NCBI GenBank assembly: GCA_051881775.1
Contig: JBJEQN010000113.1
Coordinates: 1 to 34,436, forward strand
Reading direction: 5' to 3'
Source of the DNA: UMGS363 sp051881775
GTDB lineage: Bacteria > Bacillota > Clostridia > Oscillospirales > Ruminococcaceae
DNA length: 34,436 nt
A program made the translations under genes and the position numbers. Under the pieces are notes generated by a model. That model ran no database searches, had not been told where the DNA came from, and saw only the letters and a list, made by a program, of their open reading frames with translations. Below, one piece after another: positions 1 to 9,108 of this stretch (its first letter is position 1; the number at the start of each line of letters is the position of its first letter).

Positions 1-343
1 TTGTTTCAGCAAGAGAGCCGTACTCGGGTGAGAGATCACGGTCGTGCCAGCAGAAGTAGTCAATAGAAAGCTTATCCATAATTTCAAAAGCAGCGTCTAC
101 CTTAGCCTTTGCTCTTGCTGTGGGGTCAGCTTCGCCCCAGGTCTTATCGGCAGTGCCGCAGCCGAACATATCGGTGCCGTCGCCGCCCATAGTATGCCAC
201 CAAGAAAGAGCAAACTTCAGGTGTTCTCTCATAGGCTTGCCGTTTACAACTTCATCGGGGTTATAATATTTGAAAGCAAGGGGATTTGTGCTGTCCTTGC
301 CTTCGTAGGGGATTTTGCCGATTTCTTTAAAAAACTCGCTCAT
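1..343 (-). CDS. xylA: Xylose isomerase, N-terminal part (cut by window edge)
   Basis: The 114 residues visible begin MSEFFKEIGKIPYEGK and include FKYYNPDEVVNGKPMREHLKFALSWWH, GGDGTDMFG and FCWHDRDLSPE, all of which match the N-terminal third of bacterial class II xylose isomerases (about 440 aa, D-xylose to D-xylulose, cytosolic). WHDRD carries the active-site His and Asp of the family. Two in-frame ATGs lie two codons apart. The inner one (341-343) is chosen because GGAGGA then sits 7 nt upstream; the outer one would leave only about 2 nt. It lies 21 nt downstream of the GH3 gene on the same strand, so it is probably the last seen gene of the hemicellulase operon and consumes the xylose released by that operon. 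The remaining C-terminal part is outside the window. Confidence 0.93.
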   Translation of the reverse strand, partial: MSEFFKEIGKIPYEGKDSTNPLAFKYYNPDEVVNGKPMREHLKFALSWWHTMGGDGTDMFGCGTADKTWGEADPTARAKAKVDAAFEIMDKLSIDYFCWHDRDLSPEYGSLAET

Positions 344-364
344 GTTCATTTCCTCCGAAAAATA

Positions 365-2443
365 TCATAAATTTATTTCTGTGCTGACACACTTAGTGCC
401 GCTGAGTTTCTCGCTTATTTCATCAGGCTGATGAGTGCCTGCGTATAATGTAAACCTGCTGCCGAAGCGGCTGCGCTCGCCGTTTTCATCAACTGCGGTG
501 AATGCTCTTTCCGATACGGGAATTTCCACGGATATTTTCTCACCTGCCGCAAGTCTTACCCTCTTGAAACCGCACAGACTTACATTAGGCACAGCGTTTT
601 CGCAATAGTCCTTGATATAAAGCTGAATAACGTCATCAACCGTTTTACTGCCCGTGTTTTCGACGGTCACAACAGCGTTGCCGTCCTTGTATTCAACCGA
701 TGTGCAAACAATTTTTCCGTAAGTAAGTCCGTATCCGAATGGATACAGCACGTTATTTTCCGCATAACGGTAGGTGCGGTTTTTCATGGAATAATCGGTG
801 AAGTCGGGAAGCATATCGGAACGCTCATAGAATGTAACAGGCAGCTTGCCGGTCGGTGAAACGTCGCCGAAAAGTATCTTTGCAAGTGCCGTGCCGCCTT
901 CCGAGCCGGGATACCATGCGTGTATAAGCGCATCAGGCTCACATTCGGTATTAACCGAACTTCCTACGGCGCACACAACGACGACCGGCTTGCCCGTTTT
1001 CATTATCTTGTCAACCAAGATACGCTGGCTTTCGGGCAGACGCAAATCATTCTTATCTCCCGAAGAAAACTCGTTGCCAGTATCGCCCTCTTCGCCCTCA
1101 ATGGTGGAGTCGAGTCCGACACAAAGCACAACAAGGTCGGCACAATCCGCAGCAGCAAGAGCCTCGGCGTATCTGTCGCCTGCCTGTGCAAGTCCGGAGG
1201 TTCTGTCCTTATAAAGATGACAGCCCTCGGCATAGATGACTCTTCCGTCAAATCTTTCCCTGATACCGTCAAGGAAGGTGACGTATTTATCCGCGGTACC
1301 GTTATAGTTGCCCTCCAGCGCAATTCTGCTGTCGCTGTTTGGACCGATGACCGCAATTGTCTGCAGCTTGCTTTCATCAAGGGGAAGTATGCCGTTATTT
1401 TTCAGCAGTACCATAGACTTTTCGGCACATTCCAAAGATACTTTCTTATGCTCACTGCATGATACAACAGTATACGGTATATCGTCAAACTCTGTCTTTT
1501 CATCGAACATACCCAGCCTTATCCTTGTTCTCATAAGGTGTATGCAGGCGTTTCGGATATGCTCTTTTGTGATAAGTCCCTCGTTAAGTGCGGCAAGGAG
1601 ATATGCATAAGTGCAGCCGCAGTTTACATCGCAGCCCGACTTTATTGCAAGTGCCGCCGACTCAACGGGATTCGACGTAAGACCGTGATGCTCATGGAAA
1701 TCACGTATTGCCCAGCAATCGGACACAAAATATCCGTCAAAGCCCCACTCGTTCAGCTTGGACATAAGGAAATCGCTTGCGCAGGATGCTTCACCGTTCA
1801 CACGGTTATATGCGCCCATTACGCCCTCAACGTGGGCGTCCTTAACAAGTGATTCAAATGCAGGGAGATAGGTTTCTTCAATATCCTTCGGTGAAGCCTC
1901 TGCATTAAATTCGTGACGCACTGCTTCGGGACCGCTGTGTACAGCATAATGCTTAGCGCAAGCGGCAGCCTTCATTGTTTTTCCTTCACCCTGCAAGCCT
2001 TTTACAAAGGCTTTACCGTTTTCGGCGGTCAAATACGGATCTTCACCATAAGTTTCATGTCCTCTGCCCCAGCGAGGATCACGGAAAATATTGATATTGG
2101 GCGCCCAGAAGGTCAGACCCTTGTATATATCTCTGTCACCGTATTTTGTATATGCATTATACTTTGCACGAGCTTCCTCGGCGGTTATTTCTGCGACCTT
2201 TTTAGTCAGTTCTGTATCAAACATAGCCGCCAGACCGATAGCCTGAGGAAACATTGTGGCTATGCCCGAACGAGCAAGACCGTGAAGTCCCTCGTTCCAC
2301 CAGTTGTACGCAGGAATGCCCAGTCTTTTTACGGCAGGAGCGTCGTATCTGAGCTGAGAAGCCTGCTCCTCCACCGTCATTGCATCGGTCAGCGCAATTG
2401 CTCTTTCTTCTGCGCTGAGGGAGTTGTCAAGATATTTTTCCAT
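365..2443 (-). CDS. GH3 beta-xylosidase/beta-glucosidase, cytosolic
   Basis: This 692-aa protein has the GH3 layout. An N-terminal TIM-barrel domain carries WWNEGLHGLARSG (res 48-60), the plant-type motif APNINIFRDPRWGRG (114-128), GEDPYL, KHY (164-166) and the nucleophile Asp242 in FVSDCW. A second alpha/beta domain carries TIEGEEGD (447-454), which holds the likely acid/base Glu. A fibronectin-III-like C-terminal domain follows. There is no signal peptide, so it should cleave imported oligosaccharides. The WWNEGLHG and NINIFRDPRWGRG motifs favour xylan 1,4-beta-xylosidase over beta-glucosidase, and its position 21 nt upstream of xylA supports that inference. AAGGA lies 8 nt before the start. 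Substrate could also be an arabinoside or a short glucoside. Confidence 0.92.
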   Translation of the reverse strand: MEKYLDNSLSAEERAIALTDAMTVEEQASQLRYDAPAVKRLGIPAYNWWNEGLHGLARSGIATMFPQAIGLAAMFDTELTKKVAEITAEEARAKYNAYTKYGDRDIYKGLTFWAPNINIFRDPRWGRGHETYGEDPYLTAENGKAFVKGLQGEGKTMKAAACAKHYAVHSGPEAVRHEFNAEASPKDIEETYLPAFESLVKDAHVEGVMGAYNRVNGEASCASDFLMSKLNEWGFDGYFVSDCWAIRDFHEHHGLTSNPVESAALAIKSGCDVNCGCTYAYLLAALNEGLITKEHIRNACIHLMRTRIRLGMFDEKTEFDDIPYTVVSCSEHKKVSLECAEKSMVLLKNNGILPLDESKLQTIAVIGPNSDSRIALEGNYNGTADKYVTFLDGIRERFDGRVIYAEGCHLYKDRTSGLAQAGDRYAEALAAADCADLVVLCVGLDSTIEGEEGDTGNEFSSGDKNDLRLPESQRILVDKIMKTGKPVVVVCAVGSSVNTECEPDALIHAWYPGSEGGTALAKILFGDVSPTGKLPVTFYERSDMLPDFTDYSMKNRTYRYAENNVLYPFGYGLTYGKIVCTSVEYKDGNAVVTVENTGSKTVDDVIQLYIKDYCENAVPNVSLCGFKRVRLAAGEKISVEIPVSERAFTAVDENGERSRFGSRFTLYAGTHQPDEISEKLSGTKCVSTEINL

Positions 2444-2466
2444 AGTGATCTTCCTTTCAGATTTAA

Positions 2467-3393
2467 TTATATTGCATTAAGAAATCTGTTGATCCGACCG
2501 CCGATATGCTCCTTAAAATCATGCAGATCCGGCTCAAAATTACCTTCGTTATCCAGCAGGCACCAGTGTTCTGAAATGACTGCTTCCTCATCCTTCGCAA
2601 ACTCTCTTTTTTCTCCCAAAAGCTCACATTCAAGGAACAGATTGTTGGTATATACCTCGAAATTGCAGGAATAATCGGGATAGCATACCTCCTCATATTT
2701 CGGGATACATTTTGCAAATATCTGCCCATTGACCGCATAGGCAGCGTAACCGTCCTCAAGATTAAAGCCTGCTTTGAAAGTCTTTCTTATGTAGCTGTCC
2801 TGCCTTATGCGCACTTCGGAATTTGTTATTCTGACACGGCTGTCATTTATATCGGAATAGTCCCAAAGACTTATCACACGGTTGGGAAGATATCCTTTTT
2901 TCTGCGTGCTGATTGGGATAATACAAACTCCGCCATGTGTAAGGCTCGTCACGGACCATGGTGCAAACTCCGCTTTTTCCTCGGATATATTGCGTATTTT
3001 GTGGGTTATCTTCACAACGGGAGATGCCTCGTTCATTTCAATTATCATAGTAAATTCCTTACCAAATGGAGTGACGGGCGGAATTAATGTAAGAGTATTG
3101 TTCGTGAGCTCGCAGCTTACCCTGCTGTTATCGGGGTAATAGGTTTCGGGATTCACCTCGGGCGCACACCAAAGCCTGTGTCCGCCGTATGCCACCCATA
3201 TTCCGTATTTTCCTGCAGGCTCGGTAAATCTGCGCTCGGTATCTTCAAAAAGCACATTTTCCTTTCCCGCAAGGGAAAAATATATTATTCTCGGACCTTC
3301 TTCGAGTGTCACTCCCAAGGTAATAATACCGTTATCAAGAAAAATACATTCACCAAAATTCTTGTATATACGTTTTGAAGATATTACACTCAT
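2467..3393 (-). CDS. DUF4380-like protein (mutarotase-like fold)
   Basis: This 308-aa soluble protein has no signal peptide. Its N-terminal half has the pattern GIITLGVTLEEGPRI...FSL and then GGHRLWCAPE (about res 71-80) and LIPPVTPFGKE, as in DUF4380 proteins, which are distant relatives of aldose 1-epimerases with a beta-sandwich galactose-mutarotase-like fold. A later segment, APWSVTSLTHGGVCIIP, also fits that family. The function of DUF4380 proteins is not established. A role in handling sugar anomers released by neighbouring glycosidases is an inference from context only. GGAGG lies 7 nt before ATG. It sits 36 nt after the GGDEF gene and 23 nt before GH3 in the same operon. Confidence 0.75.
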   Translation of the reverse strand: MSVISSKRIYKNFGECIFLDNGIITLGVTLEEGPRIIYFSLAGKENVLFEDTERRFTEPAGKYGIWVAYGGHRLWCAPEVNPETYYPDNSRVSCELTNNTLTLIPPVTPFGKEFTMIIEMNEASPVVKITHKIRNISEEKAEFAPWSVTSLTHGGVCIIPISTQKKGYLPNRVISLWDYSDINDSRVRITNSEVRIRQDSYIRKTFKAGFNLEDGYAAYAVNGQIFAKCIPKYEEVCYPDYSCNFEVYTNNLFLECELLGEKREFAKDEEAVISEHWCLLDNEGNFEPDLHDFKEHIGGRINRFLNAI

Positions 3394-3429
3394 AATTTTT
3401 CCTCCAATTGCGGAATAAATATTGATCGT

Positions 3430-5328
3430 TTAAATTGTGTTATCTTTTCTTTCCGATGATCGCTTTCGCTTTTTCTTTTCGTCATACATAAGCTTGTCTG
3501 CTTTCCGCACCAGTTCTTCAAAGCTAAGCTCCATACTGCTGTCGACATAAGCTATTCCAATGCTCACAGATACCTTATACGGCTTTCCGGAACCGCGGTT
3601 GAAATTATCCAAGAAGCTGTTGACGGCGGCTGAAATTTCCTCTTTATCATGCTTGCCGCAGCATACCGCCAGCATTTCATCACCGCCGAATCTTGTACAG
3701 AGGGAGTTGGGTGGGCAAGCGGCCATAAGTGCATTTGCGGCTGTTTTTATGGCGGAATCTCCCTCATCGTGTCCGAAATTATCGTTGATATACTTTAAAC
3801 CGTCCAGGTCTGCCATAATGATAGTCAAATCAAAGGGCGGCTGATTTTTTCTAAGCATTCTGTCCAGCTCGTAAGTAAATCCCCGTCTGTTTAAAAGTCC
3901 CGTAAGCAGATCTGTGCTGTACATTTTATCTATAATATTCATAAGATAATGCTTGTGACGAAGATTGCGATAGTCGCCAAGTGCATTGTTCAGCATATTT
4001 ACCGTCTGAGGTATCTTCATAAAGTTTCCGCAGTCGCAGCTGCTGAAGTGAAAGCAGACATATCCCATAGGAATGTCCAGATAATGCAGTGCTGTGAAAA
4101 TAAAAATTCGGCTTCGTTCCATAAAATAATCAAGATCAGGTACAATATCCTTTGATGCAAACCAACGTGGAACAAAAGGCGAAGTGCCGTCATTGTCATA
4201 AAGCAGAAGCATATAATCACTGCTGTCGGTATTGTTAGTATGACGCTCCAAAGGGTTTACAGCTTCATCAACACATTCCTGCCTAAGCAGGCAGCACATA
4301 TCATAAATATATCTGTCATCAAAAAGAGCTGCGATCTGCTCGAAATTGTCACAGCATTGGATTTTTGCCGATATTTCCGAAAGCTCCAGATTTTCCTCCT
4401 GAAATCTGTACAAACGGTTGTTTACAAGATCAAGATATTCTGCGGTATTGGTCTTCTTTTCACATAAACAGCCGCAGGATTCGTAAACTACAAGCTCGGG
4501 AGCTGCAAACAGCTTTTTTTCTGTCTGTGTTTTATTTATCATATTCGGAAGTATCTCGGCAGTTTTGTCTGCAAGAGCATCATAGCTGCACAAAACAGAT
4601 GTAAGCCTCGGTGATGTGAAGTGTATCTCGTTTATGCCGTCATAGCCTGTCACCATAACGTCCTCGGGAACCTTTATCCCATGCTTGTTAAGCACGCCTA
4701 TCACGGCGATTGCCATATTGTCACTTGCACATATTATGGCTTCGGGCAGGCTGCCGCTTGAGACAAGTCTTTCCGCTGCTTCTGCGGCAGGACCCGGACA
4801 AAAACCGCAGTAGCTTACCATATCTTCGCTGAATGTAATATTGTTTTCCTCCAAAATTCTCCGAAAAACATCAAGCCGCTGCTCCGAATAAAAATCACCC
4901 TTGTTTCCTGCAATAAAGCGAAGCTTTTTTGCCTTGTGAACGTTAACGATATGAGTGACGATCTTTTCAAAGCCGATAGCGTTGTCAAAATTAACGCATA
5001 TGCAGTCGGAACGTTCATTTCCCGTAACAATTACGGGGGTACCCGATTCTTTTGCACGGCTTATGATCTTATCGGTAATGCAATTGTTTCTGAGCGTTTC
5101 TTCATAAACTATCAGAACATCGGTTATTTTAAAATCAATAAGCTCAAAAACGGAAGCCTGCCCCTCCAGCGTTGAGGTGTTGCTGTCAAGTGAACAGCAG
5201 GTGTTGTAAACAAACAGGCTGTAACCAAGGGGAGAGATCTTTTCATTGAGAGAAACTGCAAATGCATAGCTTGAAGCGTCCTGTATTCTTGAAATGCACA
5301 GAGAAATAATTTTACGGTCACCTATCAT
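3430..5328 (-). CDS. LacI-like ligand-binding domain fused to a GGDEF diguanylate cyclase
   Basis: The protein is 632 aa and soluble. Residues 1 to about 290 are a LacI/periplasmic-binding type I effector domain, starting KIISLCISRIQDASSYAFAVSLNEKI and including ICASDNMAIAVIGVLNKHGIKVPEDVMVTGYD. It has no DNA-binding helix-turn-helix and no signal peptide. A GAF-like or linker region with Cys-rich ESCGCLC follows. A GGDEF domain occupies about 470-620: TDLLTGLLNRRGF, MADLDGLKYINDNFGHDEGD, active-site GGDEM at 548-552 and SIGIAYVD. The allosteric I-site RxxD is replaced by PPNS. The start at 5328 is chosen because an AAAGGCGG-type site precedes it and it clears the upstream GH5 stop by 23 nt; an upstream ATG at 5397 would overlap that gene by 46 nt. 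It probably converts 2 GTP to c-di-GMP in response to a sugar, inferred from the fold and the glycosidase operon. Confidence 0.88.
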   Translation of the reverse strand: MIGDRKIISLCISRIQDASSYAFAVSLNEKISPLGYSLFVYNTCCSLDSNTSTLEGQASVFELIDFKITDVLIVYEETLRNNCITDKIISRAKESGTPVIVTGNERSDCICVNFDNAIGFEKIVTHIVNVHKAKKLRFIAGNKGDFYSEQRLDVFRRILEENNITFSEDMVSYCGFCPGPAAEAAERLVSSGSLPEAIICASDNMAIAVIGVLNKHGIKVPEDVMVTGYDGINEIHFTSPRLTSVLCSYDALADKTAEILPNMINKTQTEKKLFAAPELVVYESCGCLCEKKTNTAEYLDLVNNRLYRFQEENLELSEISAKIQCCDNFEQIAALFDDRYIYDMCCLLRQECVDEAVNPLERHTNNTDSSDYMLLLYDNDGTSPFVPRWFASKDIVPDLDYFMERSRIFIFTALHYLDIPMGYVCFHFSSCDCGNFMKIPQTVNMLNNALGDYRNLRHKHYLMNIIDKMYSTDLLTGLLNRRGFTYELDRMLRKNQPPFDLTIIMADLDGLKYINDNFGHDEGDSAIKTAANALMAACPPNSLCTRFGGDEMLAVCCGKHDKEEISAAVNSFLDNFNRGSGKPYKVSVSIGIAYVDSSMELSFEELVRKADKLMYDEKKKRKRSSERKDNTI

Positions 5329-5351
5329 ATGTCTGTCCGCCTTTCTGTAAT

Positions 5352-6530
5352 TCAATCTGCCAATGAATCCATGATCGCCTTGACAATTTCGGGACAATAC
5401 CAGCTAAGCTCTCTGCGGTTGAAAATGCCGAACAACTCGTTGCCCGAGGTGTGATACCCGTTATCCCACCATACGCAGGGAATACCGTGCTTTTCTGCTG
5501 TGCTTACATAGCAGGAAGTCCATTTTACCACCTCGTCATCGTTGGTCGTTCCCCAGTCCTTGTCGATAACCTTTGCAACTGCTCCGTATTCGGTTATGAT
5601 AACGGGAATGCCCTTGCTTACAAAGGTATTGTCAAGATTCTGGAACAGCGTTTCGATTTCAGTTGCGCAGGAATCATCGAAATACAGCGCATTCCAGCTT
5701 TCTCCCACAGAATCGTATGTAAAGCGGTAGGGGGTATATGCGTGGATCGATACGCCCACATACTTATCATCGGGAACGGTCAGATTTTCTATTGCAACGG
5801 GTACAGATGAATCGGCAAAGGTGGTTATCAGCAGGGTTCTTGTTTCATTGTTTCCGCCCGTTGCTCTGACAGCCTTAATGAAGGTATCGTTCAGCTGATT
5901 AAGGGAATCTCTGCCCTCCTCGGTGCCGCCGTTCCATTCGTTTGCGCCGCCTTTTATCCTCGGTTCGTTAAGTCCCTCGAAGATAAGATGGTCGCCGTAA
6001 TCCGAAAAGCGCTCTGCGACCTGAGTCCAGAGTGCGGAAAGCTGCGCCTTTACGTTATCAAGTCCGTCATACTGTGGCTTTAACCAGCTGTCCTCATGGT
6101 GGGCGTTCAGAATAACGTACATATCGTTTTTCAGAGCGTAGCCCACAACTTCTTCCACACGGTCAAACCATTCGGGGTCAACAGTATAGTCGGGTGCTTC
6201 TCCCATATGACCGTCCCATGTGGTGGGGATACGAATGGTATTGAAGCCCGCTTTATAAACCTCTTCTATCATTTCCGGCGTTGTTTTGGGATTGCCCCAT
6301 GCAGTTTCTCCGCCCTCGGCGTCAAAGGTGTTGCCCAGATTCCAGCCTGCGCCCATTTCGGCGATAAGCTCTGCGGAGGATATACCACGCATTTCACCCA
6401 ATGGACGAGTTTTTTCCTGCATTTCACCCGATGGACTATTATTCTCCTCGGCAGGCGCAGGTTTACTTGCGCAGGCGGTCATTGAAACTGCCATAACTGC
6501 TGCCGTTAATAATGCAATGATTTTTTTCAT
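5352..6530 (-). CDS. GH5 endoglucanase/hemicellulase, predicted lipoprotein
   Basis: This 392-aa protein starts with a lipoprotein signal (MKKIIALLTAAVMAVSMTAC, lipidated Cys20) and a short Pro/Glu-rich linker. The catalytic domain begins near residue 50: GWNLGNTFDA, GFNTIRIPTTW, LNAHHE, the acid/base Glu189 in GLNEPR and the nucleophile Glu314 in ITEYGA. This is the cellulase-family GH5 pattern and most resembles subfamily 4 enzymes acting on beta-glucan, xyloglucan or cellulose; the exact substrate cannot be read from sequence. No dockerin or carbohydrate-binding module is visible, so the enzyme is probably surface-anchored rather than cellulosomal. The linker holds an imperfect 30-bp tandem repeat (6391 and 6421) giving SGEM/LGEM. 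AAAGGAG lies 7 nt before ATG, and the gene is 13 nt after the other GH5. Confidence 0.93.
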   Translation of the reverse strand: MKKIIALLTAAVMAVSMTACASKPAPAEENNSPSGEMQEKTRPLGEMRGISSAELIAEMGAGWNLGNTFDAEGGETAWGNPKTTPEMIEEVYKAGFNTIRIPTTWDGHMGEAPDYTVDPEWFDRVEEVVGYALKNDMYVILNAHHEDSWLKPQYDGLDNVKAQLSALWTQVAERFSDYGDHLIFEGLNEPRIKGGANEWNGGTEEGRDSLNQLNDTFIKAVRATGGNNETRTLLITTFADSSVPVAIENLTVPDDKYVGVSIHAYTPYRFTYDSVGESWNALYFDDSCATEIETLFQNLDNTFVSKGIPVIITEYGAVAKVIDKDWGTTNDDEVVKWTSCYVSTAEKHGIPCVWWDNGYHTSGNELFGIFNRRELSWYCPEIVKAIMDSLAD

Positions 6531-6543
6531 AAAAGTTCTCCTT

Positions 6544-7554
6544 TCAAAGCAACTGTATTATTCTTTCAAGCTGCTGCGAATAGTGTTCGCCGCTTATGCC
6601 GAAGTCAATGCCCTTGTATGTCCAAGCGGCTCTTCCTATGCCGAACTTTTCAAAAACGCTGTGTATATCCTCAAACCAAATTGCGGTGTCGCTTGCTTCT
6701 GCACGGTCGATAACGCCGTACTCTCCGCAGTAAAGCGGAACGTCCGCATTTTTGGCGGCTTCAACAGCCTCGGCAATGAGCTTTTCCATAAATTCTGCGC
6801 CCATTGTATCTGTATTATTAAGTCCCGAACCGAAGCACTCAATGTTTCTCGAAATTTTGCGGTAGCTTTCCATATTTCCGGGATAACGGATAGTTTTATC
6901 TGCAAGAAGCGGCTGCCACGGTGCAAGCTGATGAGTGAAAATAAACGGCTCGTAAAAATGAAAGTTATAAACAATATTTTTGTCGTCGGGAATATCGAGA
7001 AGCGCCAAAGTGTGAACGCTGTTCCATTGTGTTCCGCCTATGATTATCTTTTTATCGGGAGCAAAACGCCGTATTTCGGAAACCGCCTTTGAAGCAAGAG
7101 CGTTCCAACGGCTGCTGTCCTTTTCAACTATCTCATTGAGCAGCTCAAAAGCGGCATTGCGGCATTTTCCGTAACGTGCGGCAATATTTTTCCAGAGAGA
7201 AATAAACCTTTCCTGCGGCTCGGGGCTGTCAAACATAACATTGTCCTCGGGCTTGTTGTCAAAAGCAAATCCGGACGTTTTATGCAGGTCAAGTATAACG
7301 TTCAGACCGTACTTTTCGCACCACATAATGCAGTCGTCAATGTGCTTATATCCGCTTTCCGACGGTTTGCCCTTCTCGTCCTCAATAACGTTGTAGTCAA
7401 TGGGCAGACGAACATGGTCAAGTCCCCACTCCGATATTGTTTTTATGTCACTTTCGGCAATAAACCCGTTGTAATGTTCCTCGGAATACTCTGCGCACTG
7501 TGAAAGCCAGCCCCCAAGATTTATTCCACGCATATATCCATCAAATTTTTTCAT
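6544..7554 (-). CDS. GH5 glycosidase, CelC-like, cytosolic
   Basis: This 336-aa protein has no signal peptide. It closely follows the layout I remember for Clostridium thermocellum CelC, a 343-aa GH5 enzyme without a secretion signal: GINLGGWLSQ near the N-terminus, LDHVRLPIDY, the acid/base Glu141 in FELLNEIVE, IVYNFHFYEPFIFTHQ (194-209), the nucleophile Glu278 in LYCGEYGV and a C-terminal WTYKGIDFG. It probably cleaves short beta-1,4 or mixed-linkage beta-glucan oligosaccharides after import, working together with the lipoprotein GH5 outside the cell. Its GAGGAG ribosome site overlaps the end of the GH51 gene, 12 nt away, so the two are almost certainly cotranscribed. Confidence 0.93.
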   Translation of the reverse strand: MKKFDGYMRGINLGGWLSQCAEYSEEHYNGFIAESDIKTISEWGLDHVRLPIDYNVIEDEKGKPSESGYKHIDDCIMWCEKYGLNVILDLHKTSGFAFDNKPEDNVMFDSPEPQERFISLWKNIAARYGKCRNAAFELLNEIVEKDSSRWNALASKAVSEIRRFAPDKKIIIGGTQWNSVHTLALLDIPDDKNIVYNFHFYEPFIFTHQLAPWQPLLADKTIRYPGNMESYRKISRNIECFGSGLNNTDTMGAEFMEKLIAEAVEAAKNADVPLYCGEYGVIDRAEASDTAIWFEDIHSVFEKFGIGRAAWTYKGIDFGISGEHYSQQLERIIQLL

Positions 7555-7566
7555 CTGACATTCTCC

Positions 7567-9051
7567 TCAGTTCTTTTTAAGAATTATCATATTCCAGGAA
7601 TGGGGTGCAAGAGTTATCTTTTCTCCAATATTCCTGATAACGGGAATTACATTTTCCGGCTCATCGGCAGTATTTATTGCTTTAAGGTCGCCGCCTTCAA
7701 GTGCCACCTGCCGATAAGGACGATAATCGCTGTCACCGGGCAGGTTTATGCTCAACTCACATTCGCTGTCAAGGGAACGGTTTACGGCAAAAACAGCAAT
7801 TTCGCTTTCGTCCTCCGAAATAACGGCGGCAGAGTCGATATAGGGAATATTCTGCATATTTCCTGCGTTATAGCTGCCGCATTCGCAGAAGGTTCTCACT
7901 GCAGTACCTCTGCCGTGACGAGATGTGTACATAAAGGGATAGTATATGGTCTGCGCCCAAGCTCTGCCGCCCGTTTCGGTCATAATGGGGGCAATAACAT
8001 TTACAAGCTGCGCAAGGCAGGCTATCTTTACCCTGTCGCTGTTGTTGAGAAGGGTTATCATAAGGCTGCCAAGCACAACGGCGTCTTCAAGATTGTAAAC
8101 ATCTTCGAGAAGGGGAGGAGCCACCTGCCACTTGGGTATTTCCTTATCCTGCTCGTTGCTGTGGAACCAGATATTCCACTCGTCAAAGGAGAGATTAACG
8201 GTTTTGTCCGACTTTTTCTCACGCTTGACCTCGTCGCATATAGCAGCCACCTGCTTGATGAATTTGTCCATTTCAATTGATGATGCAAGATAAGCGGCGG
8301 TGTCATTGTTCGGATTTCCGTAATAATTGTGCAGGGAAATATAGTCGATATGCTCGTAACATTCACGAAGCACGGTGCGCTCCCATTCCATAAAGGTAGG
8401 CATATTTATATGTGCGCTGCCGCAGGCTACAAGCTCGATGGACGGGTCTGTCCATTTCATCAGCTTTGCTGTTTCGCAGGCGATACGTCCGTATTCATAA
8501 GGCGTTTTGCTGCATATCTGCCAAGGACCGTCCATTTCGTTGCCAAGGCACCACAGCTTTATTCCGAAAGGCTTGTCAAAGCCGTTTCTGCGGCGCATGT
8601 CCGCATAATATGTATCCGTTTCGCTGTTGCAGTATTCAACAAGGTTACGAGCTTCGTCCGGACCTCTTGTTCCGAGATTTACAGCCATCATTATTTCGCT
8701 GCCTGCACGCTTTGCCCATTCCTGAAATTCGTCAATTCCGACCTCGTTGGTTTCAACAGACTGCCACGCAAGCTCCATTTTCCTCGGACGCTTTGACTTG
8801 TCTCCCGTGCCGTCCTCCCAGTTGTAACCCGATACGAAATTTCCGCCGGGGTAACGTACAACGGGAACGTCCAGCTCCTTTACCATATCCATAACATCTG
8901 TACGAAAACCCATTTCGTCAGCTGTTTTGTGTTCCGGTTCATATATTCCGCCGTAAACTGCTCTTCCCAGGTGCTCAACAAATGAGCCGTAAATTCGGTT
9001 ATCTATTCTGCTGATAGCGTTGTCTTTTGAAATAGTGATCTCTGCTTTCAT
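7567..9051 (-). CDS. abfA: GH51 alpha-L-arabinofuranosidase, cytosolic
   Basis: At 494 aa this is the usual length of intracellular bacterial GH51 enzymes. It has NRIYGSFVEHLGRAVYGGIYEP at the N-terminus, VVRYPGGNFVSGYNWEDG (64-81), the acid/base Glu172 in CLGNEMDGPWQ, SLHNYYGN and the nucleophile Glu291 in LSFDEWN. A beta-sandwich C-terminal domain follows the TIM barrel. It removes arabinofuranosyl side chains from arabinoxylan or arabinan oligosaccharides in the cytosol. It is the first gene of the minus-strand operon, 57 nt downstream of a consensus promoter, so its expression should be set by the operator array at 9137-9316. Confidence 0.96.
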   Translation of the reverse strand: MKAEITISKDNAISRIDNRIYGSFVEHLGRAVYGGIYEPEHKTADEMGFRTDVMDMVKELDVPVVRYPGGNFVSGYNWEDGTGDKSKRPRKMELAWQSVETNEVGIDEFQEWAKRAGSEIMMAVNLGTRGPDEARNLVEYCNSETDTYYADMRRRNGFDKPFGIKLWCLGNEMDGPWQICSKTPYEYGRIACETAKLMKWTDPSIELVACGSAHINMPTFMEWERTVLRECYEHIDYISLHNYYGNPNNDTAAYLASSIEMDKFIKQVAAICDEVKREKKSDKTVNLSFDEWNIWFHSNEQDKEIPKWQVAPPLLEDVYNLEDAVVLGSLMITLLNNSDRVKIACLAQLVNVIAPIMTETGGRAWAQTIYYPFMYTSRHGRGTAVRTFCECGSYNAGNMQNIPYIDSAAVISEDESEIAVFAVNRSLDSECELSINLPGDSDYRPYRQVALEGGDLKAINTADEPENVIPVIRNIGEKITLAPHSWNMIILKKN

Positions 9052-9108
9052 TTTATATCATATCCTTTCTTTGCAAAGGCGCTCTGCCTTGAATTTTTTA
9101 TTGCCTAA

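Noticed and set aside
846..2674. Several long plus-strand open frames opposite the GH3 gene
   Set aside because: They are antisense to a gene with all GH3 catalytic motifs, show no recognisable domain and lack ribosome sites.
5329..5397. Earlier ATG for the GGDEF protein
   Set aside because: It would overlap the GH5 coding end by 46 bp, adds residues unlike the LacI domain start, and has a weaker ribosome site than 5328.
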